From Agreia bicolorata (GTDB lineage Bacteria > Actinomycetota > Actinomycetes > Actinomycetales > Microbacteriaceae): a stretch of DNA of 64,000 nt. The notes below the pieces were generated by a model. The model ran no database searches. It was not told the origin of the DNA and saw nothing but the letters and a program-made list of their open reading frames with translations. The position numbers and the translations under genes were made by a program. Below, piece by piece: positions 25,749-32,293 of the stretch. The stretch is from NCBI RefSeq assembly GCF_000938265.1, contig NZ_JYFC01000002.1, positions 248,001 through 312,000 on the forward strand, in the 5' to 3' direction. Position 1 is the first letter of the stretch. Each line of letters starts with the position of its first letter.

Positions 25749-25782
25749 ACTGTAGCGAATTTTTAGGCGTGCCTAAAAATTC
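25749..25782 (-). promoter_or_regulatory. Leaderless mntH promoter with MntR/DtxR-type operator
   Basis: GAATTTTTAGGC and GCCTAAAAATTC (25757-25782) form perfect 12-base arms around a two-base centre, much like the TTTAGGC-GCCTAAA boxes of MntR/DtxR regulators. On the minus strand the palindrome ends two bases before TACAGT (25754-25749), which lies six bases from the mntH ATG. Binding would cover the spacer and -35 region. Confidence 0.85.
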
Positions 25783-25792
25783 AACGTTCGTG

Positions 25793-25830
25793 GAGCTTGT
25801 CGAGATGCCCTTCGACAGGCTCAGGGAACG
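25793..25830. repeat. REP-like hairpin, copy B
   Basis: GAGCTTGTCGA pairs with TCGACAGGCTC (one G-U pair) across an eight-base loop, followed by AGGGAACG. The core CCCTTCGACAGGCTCAGGGAACG matches the complement of 11676-11698. It lies between the mntH operator and the SpoU gene promoter. Confidence 0.75.
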
Positions 25831-25836
25831 GGCCGG

Positions 25837-25848
25837 TAGCCTGAGGGG
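25837..25848 (+). promoter_or_regulatory. Leaderless -10 element TAGCCT of the SpoU gene
   Basis: TAGCCT (25837-25842) is six bases before ATG 25849. The intervening GAGGGG could also serve as a ribosome binding site, but it is too close to the ATG. Confidence 0.6.
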
Positions 25849-26526
25849 ATGTCCGATGAGCCGATTCCCGCCGAGCAGAATCCGTCTGTCGAACTCACCA
25901 CCAACGGAGTCGGCCCATGGCGGGGCGAACTTCCCGACGATGACTTCTACGATCCCGAGCTGCTGGCATCGGGCGACTCGCGCAACGTGATCGACCGCTA
26001 TCGCTACTGGCGCATGGAGGCGATCGTCGCCGACCTCGATCTCACCCGCCACCCGTTTCATGTGGCCATCGAGAATTGGCAGCACGACCTCAACATCGGA
26101 TCGATCGTGCGCAGTGCCAACGCGTTCGGCGCCGACACCGTGCACATCATCGGGCGCAGGCGATGGAACAAGCGCGGCGCGATGGTGACCGATCGCTACC
26201 AGCATGTGCTCCACCATCCCGACGTCGAGACCTTCGTGGCATGGGCGGCGGATGCGGGCCTGCCGGTGATCGCGATCGACAACGTGCCGGGCAGCGTCAT
26301 TATCGAGACGTTCCCCCTGCCGGCCTCGTGCGTGCTGCTCTTCGGTCAGGAGGGTCCCGGGCTCTCGGCGCCGGCGCTCGAGGCGGCCGACGCGATCGTC
26401 GAGATCAGCCAGTTCGGTTCGACCCGCTCGATCAATGCATCGGCCGCCGCGGCCGTAGCGATGCACGCGTGGATTCTGCAGCACGTCACGTTCCACGGTT
26501 CCTCCGCGGATACACTGGCGACGTGA
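25849..26526 (+). CDS. SpoU/TrmH family RNA 2'-O-methyltransferase
   Basis: The 225-residue enzyme has the three SPOUT-fold motifs: NIGSIVRSANAFGAD (motif 1, about residues 83-97), LLFGQEGPGLS (motif 2) and ISQFGSTRSINASAAAAVAMHAW (motif 3), which form the trefoil-knot SAM site. It would transfer a methyl group to a ribose in tRNA or rRNA; the exact position is unknown. The N-terminal 70 residues are an acidic extension. Its stop overlaps the GTG of the GH6 gene by four bases. Confidence 0.88.
   Translation: MSDEPIPAEQNPSVELTTNGVGPWRGELPDDDFYDPELLASGDSRNVIDRYRYWRMEAIVADLDLTRHPFHVAIENWQHDLNIGSIVRSANAFGADTVHIIGRRRWNKRGAMVTDRYQHVLHHPDVETFVAWAADAGLPVIAIDNVPGSVIIETFPLPASCVLLFGQEGPGLSAPALEAADAIVEISQFGSTRSINASAAAAVAMHAWILQHVTFHGSSADTLAT
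26511..26522 (+). promoter_or_regulatory. Candidate leaderless -10 TACACT of the GH6 gene, inside the SpoU gene
   Basis: TACACT (26511-26516) lies six bases before GTG 26523, within the last codons of the SpoU gene. It could give the GH6 gene its own transcript, independent of the overlap with SpoU. Confidence 0.5.
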
Positions 26527-27581
26527 CGTCTAAAGGCTCGCGAATCGGGGTAGCGATCGCCATCGTGGCCCTCACCCTGCCGATAGTCGCTCTCGGGGTC
26601 GTCTTCGCCGGCCTGGTCTCGGCGCCCATCGCATCGTCGGAGTCGGCGTCCGGCACCGATTCGGATGGCGAGGCCGCCATCGACAATCCGTTGCAGGGCG
26701 ACTCCTTCTACGTCGATCCCGACTCTCTCGCCGCGAGGGCCGCCGCGGCATCGGCCGCCGCCGACGCCGGTGGGTCGGGCCTGCCCGCTACACCGTCGCC
26801 CAGCACCGAGGTGCTCGACAAGCTCGCCGCCGCACCGACAGCGATCTGGCTCGTGCCCGAGAGAAACCCGACCGCGACGGTTGCCGCAACGGTGACCCAG
26901 ATCCTCAACTCGGCCGAGGCTGAGGGATCCACACCGATCTTCGTCGTCTACGGGGTGCCTAACCGCGATTGCGGAAACCAGTCCGCCGGTGGCCTCACGG
27001 CCGCCGAGTACCCGCTGTGGACTGCTGAGATCGCCGGAGCCGTCGCCGACCGATCAGCCATCGTCATCCTCGAACCCGATGCGCTCGCCCTCGCGACCCA
27101 GTGCGGCAATGTCGACGAGCGTGTTGCCGAGATCAAAGGAGCGGTCGACGCCTTTGCGTCGACCAAGGCCATTGTGTACCTCGATGGCGGGCACTCGACG
27201 TGGCTTTCCGCCGCACAGATGGCCGACCTGCTGACCCGCGCGGGGATCGCCGAGACACGGGGCTTCGCGACGAACGTGTCGAACTACAACGCCACCGTCA
27301 AAGAACGCGCATACGGCGAGAAACTCTCCGCGCTCACGGGCGACTCGCACTATGTCATCGACACCGGTCGAAACGGCAACGGATCGAATGGCGAGTGGTG
27401 CAATCCCCCGGGTCGCGCGCTGGGAGTCACATCGAGCGTCGTGACCGACGCAGGCCACCTCGACGCACAACTGTGGATCAAGCCACCGGGAGAGAGCGAC
27501 GGCGCGTGCAACGGCGGGCCGGCCGCCGGAACCTGGTGGCCCGAGAGCGCGAGCGAGCTCGCCGCGAATGCCGGCTGGTAA
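26523..27581 (+). CDS. Secreted glycoside hydrolase family 6 (endoglucanase/cellobiohydrolase type)
   Basis: The 352-residue protein has an N-terminal membrane anchor or signal (about residues 7-30), an Ala/Ser-rich spacer to about 95, and a GH6 barrel. Family motifs are VVYGVPNRDCGNQSAGG, the IVILEPDALA strand with the catalytic-acid Asp, YLDGGHSTWL, GFATNVSNY, VIDTGRNGNG and LWIKPPGESDGACNGG. GH6 enzymes invert beta-1,4-glucan bonds. Because a cellulose-synthase-like GT2 lies close by, a role in trimming or releasing an exported glucan (as GH6 CslZ does beside CslA in Streptomyces) is a reasonable inference; simple cellulose use is the alternative. The four-base GTGA overlap links it to SpoU. 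Confidence 0.88.
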   Translation: MTSKGSRIGVAIAIVALTLPIVALGVVFAGLVSAPIASSESASGTDSDGEAAIDNPLQGDSFYVDPDSLAARAAAASAAADAGGSGLPATPSPSTEVLDKLAAAPTAIWLVPERNPTATVAATVTQILNSAEAEGSTPIFVVYGVPNRDCGNQSAGGLTAAEYPLWTAEIAGAVADRSAIVILEPDALALATQCGNVDERVAEIKGAVDAFASTKAIVYLDGGHSTWLSAAQMADLLTRAGIAETRGFATNVSNYNATVKERAYGEKLSALTGDSHYVIDTGRNGNGSNGEWCNPPGRALGVTSSVVTDAGHLDAQLWIKPPGESDGACNGGPAAGTWWPESASELAANAGW

Positions 27582-27643
27582 TGGCGCCCGCTGATCGCGC
27601 CCTTTGATAGGGTGCACCGTACGTCGAAGGATTGGGGATCGCT

Positions 27644-28588
27644 GTGGGCTTTGACGCGCAAGAGCGACGGATGGCTGTCATCATCGAGGATGACGCAGAC
27701 ATCCGGCATTTGCTCGAAAGCGTGCTCACCCAGGCGGGGTTCGACGTGATCGCCACGAGCAACGGGCACGACGGCATTCAGGCAGTGCGGGCCTACGAGC
27801 CGATCGTCACCACTCTCGATGTGAGCATGCCCGGCATGGATGGCTTCGAGGTGGCCAAGCGCCTGCGTACCTTCAGTCAAACGTACATCGTGATGCTCAC
27901 GGCGCGCGACGAGGAGATCGACACGCTGCAGGGCCTCGAGGCCGGCGCCGACGACTATCTGACCAAACCGTTCCGCCCTCGCGAGCTGCGGGCGCGCATC
28001 GATGCGATGCTCCGTCGTCCCCGTATGGCCTTCGCCGACGATGCTGCCGTGGTCGCCCCTGCTGTTCCGGCCCCTCCCGCTCCTTCGCCGGCCGCTGCAC
28101 CCGAGGCTCCGGCTGCTGCCGTGCCCGCCGCTGTGCCGGTCGTTCCCGTGGTGGCGCCGTCAGTCGAGCCAGCCCCTCACACGGGTGCGCATGCCGCGCC
28201 TGCCGTTCCGGATGCCGCGTCCTCGGCCGTGCGCGAAACGTCGGAGGACAGCGGGGAAGGCTGGATCGAGCACAACGGCCTTCGTCTCAACCGCGAGATG
28301 CGCCTCGCCTCGCTCGACGGCAGAGATCTCGACCTCACTCGTACCGAATTCGACCTGCTTGTTGCGGTTGTCGAATCGAAGCGTCGGGTGCGAACCAAGG
28401 CCGACCTCGCCCTGCTGCTGCGTGGCGAGAGCTACGTGACCGCGTACTACGTCACCGAGGCCGACAAGCGGGCGGTCGAGGTGCACATGGGCAATCTGCG
28501 CAAGAAGCTCGGCGACAGCCTCACGACTCCTCGTTGGCTCGAGACCGTGCGCGGCGTGGGGTACAGGCTCGCGGCGGCAGACGAATAG
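27644..28588 (+). CDS. OmpR/PhoB-type response regulator with long Ala/Pro linker
   Basis: The 314-residue protein has an intact receiver domain: acidic EDD near residue 15, phospho-acceptor Asp in TTLDVSMPGMDG, MLTAR and LTKPF with the conserved Thr and Lys. Then comes an unusual linker of about 85 residues made mostly of Ala, Pro and Val (about 125-205), and a C-terminal winged helix (LDLTRTEFDLLVAVVE through VHMGNLRKKLGD...GVGYRL). It should be a DNA-binding regulator phosphorylated by a kinase, most likely the one at 32290-33975. GTG 27644 is chosen with GGGGAT upstream; TTG 27632 is an alternative. TAGGGT at 27608-27613 is a candidate -10. Confidence 0.87.
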   Translation: MGFDAQERRMAVIIEDDADIRHLLESVLTQAGFDVIATSNGHDGIQAVRAYEPIVTTLDVSMPGMDGFEVAKRLRTFSQTYIVMLTARDEEIDTLQGLEAGADDYLTKPFRPRELRARIDAMLRRPRMAFADDAAVVAPAVPAPPAPSPAAAPEAPAAAVPAAVPVVPVVAPSVEPAPHTGAHAAPAVPDAASSAVRETSEDSGEGWIEHNGLRLNREMRLASLDGRDLDLTRTEFDLLVAVVESKRRVRTKADLALLLRGESYVTAYYVTEADKRAVEVHMGNLRKKLGDSLTTPRWLETVRGVGYRLAAADE

Positions 28589-28591
28589 AAC

Positions 28592-28954
28592 TCAGACGCT
28601 CGCGCTCAGAGGGAACCGTGTGGCGAGTTCGATGCACGTCTCTTGCCCGACCTGGTCGAGCCGACCGAGATGACGGGCGCACCCGTCGAGATCGTGACGA
28701 TCGAGCGAGCTGAGTATCAGAGATGCGGTTGCCTCGATGACCTGTGCGCCGATCATCCTGCTCGACGACCGAATGCTGAGGAGCACAACGTGCGCCTCCG
28801 AGGCATCGCGGCTGTCGAGGGCATTCGTCAGCCTCTGGACACGGGTATCCCAGAGGCTGACGAAATCGCGGGCGAAGCGGGAACGTGCGCCCTCGTCCCA
28901 TCCCACCGCAGTGAGCAGGTCGCGGAGGGCGTCCTCATCGAGTAGGCGACTCAT
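28592..28954 (-). CDS. Hpt-like domain protein lacking the phospho-acceptor histidine
   Basis: The 120-residue, all-helical protein reads like a stand-alone histidine phosphotransfer domain: FARDFVSLWDTRVQRLTNALDSRDASEAH, then LSIRSSSRMIGAQVIEATASLI. The second segment aligns with the HxLKxSSxxxGA core of Hpt domains, but the histidine position is Leu59 and the lysine is Arg62. The His at 55 is four residues too early, one turn of the helix away. It therefore probably cannot pass phosphate and may act as a docking or inhibitory partner. Its ATG overlaps the GT2 stop (ATGA), so it is co-expressed with the glycosyltransferase. The Hpt call rests on manual alignment. Confidence 0.6.
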   Translation of the reverse strand: MSRLLDEDALRDLLTAVGWDEGARSRFARDFVSLWDTRVQRLTNALDSRDASEAHVVLLSIRSSSRMIGAQVIEATASLILSSLDRHDLDGCARHLGRLDQVGQETCIELATRFPLSASV

Positions 28955-30396
28955 ACCTTGTAACCGTGGTGGCGTTTGACCAGCTTCGCGAACATGGTGA
29001 GTGTCTGCAGAACGGTGATGACACCGAGCACAGGCCATCCGATCCAGAGGATGGTCGACTGGGCCATGATCGGCAGCTGCATCCAGATGACGACCAGGGC
29101 CACGACGATACCGGCGGCGACGAGCAGCGGGGTGAGGTAGGCGTTGCCGGATCCGCGCTCGGCCTTGGCCTGCTCGGCCCAGTTGTCGACCTGCTTGTTA
29201 CTGGCGAACTTCGACCACGCGCGAACGAAGTGGCCGATGCGAACCCACATGTAGAGCTCGGCGGGGAACACCGCCATGGCGAAGAAGGTGTCTCTCCAGC
29301 TGCGGTTCTTCATTGAGGCGGCGGTGCGCGAGTTCAGCGCGATGGCGACGACCGGCGGGATGAGCCAGACGGGGCTGAAGACGAATGCGCCGATCGAGAG
29401 CGACGCAATGAGCAGAAGGAAGAACAGGCCGCGGGTCACGATGTTGGCGACCATCGAGAAGTTCTCGAGCCAGCGCAGACGCAGGTTCGGGTGGAAGGGC
29501 TGGCCCTTCGTGTCGCCGCGCTGTCCGGGCCACATGAGCTCGATGGCACCGAAGTTCCACTTGACCTGCTGGGCGTCGAGGCCTCGGAGAGACGTCATGC
29601 CGCCGACATTGGCGCGGGCTCGGGCCGAGATCTTGGTGAGATACCCGGCGCTCTTGATCTGAAGTGACAGAAGGGAGTCCTCGACCTCCGAGTCCTTCAC
29701 CCACGGCGTTGCCTGGTGGCTGTCGGCCATGACCTCGCGCAGTGCCTTGATGGAGAAGATCGAGAACTGGCCGCCGAGAACGGCCATGTTGCGGCCGCGG
29801 AGCATGTTCTGCATGTTGAACGCGGCGAACTGTGCGCGCTGTCCCGAGATGAGGAACTTGGCCATCGTTCCTGTGATGGGAGCTTCGTCGATCGAGTAGA
29901 TCGCCGAGATGCCGCCGATGCGAGTGTCTGATGCGATTTCGGCCTCGAGAGACTCCAAGGCTGTCGAGTCTGCCGTGGTGTCGCCATCGACGCCCAGCAG
30001 ATAGTCGCATCCTTCAACGAGCGAATAGCCGTAGTTGAGAGCACCGACCTTTTTGTCGGGGTTCTCTCCGATGTCGTGAATGAAGACCTCGGTCTCTTGC
30101 GTCACACCGTTGTCGGTGCGGCTGTGCGGGCCGGCGAACTCGCTCGCGATCTCGACCGTTTTGTCTGTGGAGTTGTTGACCACCACGTGGATGACATCCG
30201 GAAGGCGGGTCTGTGCGAGGAGCGATTCGAGAACCTCGGCTATCGAGTCGGCCTCGTTATAAGCCGGAACGATGCAGCCAACCATCGGGCGATAGCTCGG
30301 GAGCGCATCGACGATCCCGATGAACTCGGTCGCGTAGGCGGCGAGGGTGGGGTCGACGGCCGGCTGGGGCTTCACGTATCGGTTCGTGTTGGTCAT
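28951..30396 (-). CDS. Membrane glycosyltransferase family 2, cellulose-synthase-like
   Basis: The 481-residue protein has a cytoplasmic GT-A domain with VPAYNEADSI (42-52), NNSTDKT, NPDKKVGALNYG, the DGD nucleotide-sugar motif (137-139), GGQFSIFS, the Glu-Asp pair in SEVEDSL (catalytic base region, 236-242) and QQVKW (276-280), a Lys variant of the QxxRW motif of processive synthases. Four membrane segments follow from about residue 310. No PilZ domain is present. It most likely polymerises and exports a polysaccharide using a UDP-sugar. It is co-directional with the Hpt-like gene and lies between a GH6 glucanase and a GGDEF/kinase pair. CAGAGT seven bases before the ATG may be its -10. Confidence 0.82.
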   Translation of the reverse strand: MTNTNRYVKPQPAVDPTLAAYATEFIGIVDALPSYRPMVGCIVPAYNEADSIAEVLESLLAQTRLPDVIHVVVNNSTDKTVEIASEFAGPHSRTDNGVTQETEVFIHDIGENPDKKVGALNYGYSLVEGCDYLLGVDGDTTADSTALESLEAEIASDTRIGGISAIYSIDEAPITGTMAKFLISGQRAQFAAFNMQNMLRGRNMAVLGGQFSIFSIKALREVMADSHQATPWVKDSEVEDSLLSLQIKSAGYLTKISARARANVGGMTSLRGLDAQQVKWNFGAIELMWPGQRGDTKGQPFHPNLRLRWLENFSMVANIVTRGLFFLLLIASLSIGAFVFSPVWLIPPVVAIALNSRTAASMKNRSWRDTFFAMAVFPAELYMWVRIGHFVRAWSKFASNKQVDNWAEQAKAERGSGNAYLTPLLVAAGIVVALVVIWMQLPIMAQSTILWIGWPVLGVITVLQTLTMFAKLVKRHHGYKV

Positions 30397-30522
30397 GAGT
30401 GCAACTCTGGCGTAGCTAAATCAGGCTTTGGACAAGCCAAAAGCAAGGTCTCCACAAGATATGCTCAAGATTCGCGCATCCCCCTGCCCGGGGGTGTCCG
30501 GCGGCGGCATGGGAGTGGCGGC

Positions 30523-31131
30523 ATGATTCGAAGAAGTTGGAAGAACGCGGCTGCGACCGCCGCGATCGGATCCGTTATCGTCTTGGCGATGAGCGGATGC
30601 GGCACGGCCCCGTGGGCGGTCGACACAACGTCCGCCGCGACGACGTCGACTCCGACCCCGAAGGCCACGATCACCTCGATCGTCAACGAGCTCGCCACGG
30701 GTTCGGCGCAGCACCAGCTGCAGGCCGGTGACGTTGCGCTCACCGCCAATTACTGGTCGACCCTGAGTATGGATCAGTGGAAGGCCGACTCCAACAAGCC
30801 CATCAGCTTCTCGTTGGTCGGGGCTCTCGGCACCGATGACGGGCAGGGGGTCTACCTGTCGCGGGTAAGTCTCGCCGTCGCCGTGGCCGGCCCTAATGGA
30901 TCGCTCGAGGCGCCGGCCCCGCTGAGCGACCAGTCGACAGTGGCGCCTGGTTACGACATCAAGTCGCCCTACAGCTACAGCCAGACCTTCATTCTGCCGG
31001 CCATCGACCCGGCCGCCACGAGTGTTACGCTCTCGTTCACCTACGAGCTGCTCATTCAGACGACCCCGACATCGGGAACCTACGCGAAGCAGACAGCGAG
31101 CGATCAGATCACCGTCGCGATCGCAGAGTAG
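30523..31131 (+). CDS. Putative secreted lipoprotein
   Basis: The 202-residue protein begins with a charged N-terminus (IRRSWKN), a hydrophobic stretch and a lipobox-like MSGC (Cys near residue 27). A Thr/Ala/Pro linker follows, then a beta-rich extracellular domain (YWSTLSMDQWK, ISFSLVGALGTDDGQGVYLSRVSLAVAVAGP, VTLSFTYELLIQTT) of unknown fold. GGGAG lies eight bases before the ATG. I do not recognise a family. Its position between the GT2 and GGDEF/kinase operons, sharing a promoter gap with the GT2, suggests an envelope component of the same system. It converges with the GGDEF gene, with one base between their stops. Confidence 0.7.
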   Translation: MIRRSWKNAAATAAIGSVIVLAMSGCGTAPWAVDTTSAATTSTPTPKATITSIVNELATGSAQHQLQAGDVALTANYWSTLSMDQWKADSNKPISFSLVGALGTDDGQGVYLSRVSLAVAVAGPNGSLEAPAPLSDQSTVAPGYDIKSPYSYSQTFILPAIDPAATSVTLSFTYELLIQTTPTSGTYAKQTASDQITVAIAE

Positions 31132-31132
31132 C

Positions 31133-32293
31133 TCAGTCGGTGGTGCCGACGACGATGTGGTTTCCGCCGGCGGACTTGCTCTGCTCCACCGACTCCACCA
31201 CGGCGGCTGTCAGCCCCGGCAGCGAGTAGCCGTGATCGAACGTTGTGGCGACTCCTAGGCTCGCCGTGAGCCTGATCGTCTGCCGCTCGGGTAGCGGTGT
31301 GTCGACGAGTGCGATCTGGATGCGCTCGGCGATCGTGAGTGCCTCGGTCTCGCTGGCGACGGCGGCCAGCACGAAGAAACGGCCGGCCGATGGATGCCCG
31401 ATGGTCGCCATCACCGGAACGGTGGCGCGGAGTGCCTGTGCGAAGGCCGAGATCGCCTCATCGCCTGTCTCGCGTCCGAATGCGATGTTCACCTCGGGCA
31501 GCCGATCGACGTCGGCGCCGATCAGGGCCATGCCGAGCCGAGCCGAGTCAGCACGCTCGAGGTGGTCCCCGGCTGCCTGGGAGAAGGCCTGCGCCGACAG
31601 AACGCCGGATCGAGACATGATGCCTTCGCTGAGGTCTCCCACCGCGCTGTCTGCACCGCGCTCGGCCCGCAGTACCGAGACGGTGATCGCCGCGCTGATG
31701 ATCAGCGCCATCGTGATGACCGCGGCGACACCCGAGTTGAAGTAGGTGGTGAAGGCCTTGCCTTCCGCTCCGGAGAAGAGGAAGGCTACGGTGCGCGCCA
31801 GCATAAAGACCGCGACGATCCAGAGAATGCTGCTGAGTGCGCGCCCGTTAAGATTGCGGCGGAGTTTGCCGTGCTGGAATTCGAGGGCGCCGAGGCTGCA
31901 GAGGAGTGCGAGTCCGAGCCAGAGAACCGGCGCGCCAGCCCAGGTTCCCGCGCCTGGAGTCTGCAGCGCGGTGGCTGCGACAACCACGAGCGCGATCGCC
32001 GCGACGACCCAGAGACGGCGTGAACGGCGGTTGTACCGCCTGGCGCCGCACCACAGCGCACCGATGGAGACGACGTAGGCGGCATTTCCGACGAGCAGCC
32101 CCCACCAGGCATCGGGGGCAGTCGCCTCGACGCCGTAGCCGGCAGCCACGACGATGCCGCTGATGAACCCGAGGCTCCAGACGCGGCCGGCGGCATCATT
32201 GCGCGTGAATGAGGTGCTGAGAATAAACGAGACGCCGCACAGCACGACGGCGAGGCTCGACATGGTCATCAGAGTGTAGACATCGAGGTTCAT
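31133..32293 (-). CDS. 7TM protein with degenerate GGDEF domain (SAGRF)
   Basis: The 386-residue protein has seven hydrophobic segments in its first 210 residues and a C-terminal GGDEF-type domain. The fold landmarks are present: ADVDRLPEVN (metal Asp region, 260-269), TGDEAISAFAQALR, AERIQIAL and LTASLGVATT. The signature itself reads S302-A-G-R-F306 where active diguanylate cyclases have GGDEF, and no RxxD inhibitory site precedes it. Loss of the Asp-Glu pair predicts no c-di-GMP synthesis, so a GTP-binding or signalling role is more likely. Its ATG overlaps the kinase stop (ATGA), so it is made together with the kinase. Confidence 0.8.
   Translation of the reverse strand: MNLDVYTLMTMSSLAVVLCGVSFILSTSFTRNDAAGRVWSLGFISGIVVAAGYGVEATAPDAWWGLLVGNAAYVVSIGALWCGARRYNRRSRRLWVVAAIALVVVAATALQTPGAGTWAGAPVLWLGLALLCSLGALEFQHGKLRRNLNGRALSSILWIVAVFMLARTVAFLFSGAEGKAFTTYFNSGVAAVITMALIISAAITVSVLRAERGADSAVGDLSEGIMSRSGVLSAQAFSQAAGDHLERADSARLGMALIGADVDRLPEVNIAFGRETGDEAISAFAQALRATVPVMATIGHPSAGRFFVLAAVASETEALTIAERIQIALVDTPLPERQTIRLTASLGVATTFDHGYSLPGLTAAVVESVEQSKSAGGNHIVVGTTD

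Noticed and set aside
23659-26496. Open frame of about 945 codons on the minus strand across mntR, mntH and part of the SpoU gene
   Set aside because: It lies in a different frame from mntR and mntH, which have strong family motifs; the product is Arg/His-rich noise.
30483-30496. CCCCC-TGCC-CGGGGG-like hairpin before the lipoprotein gene
   Set aside because: A five-base stem of pure G and C is expected by chance here and has no clear role.
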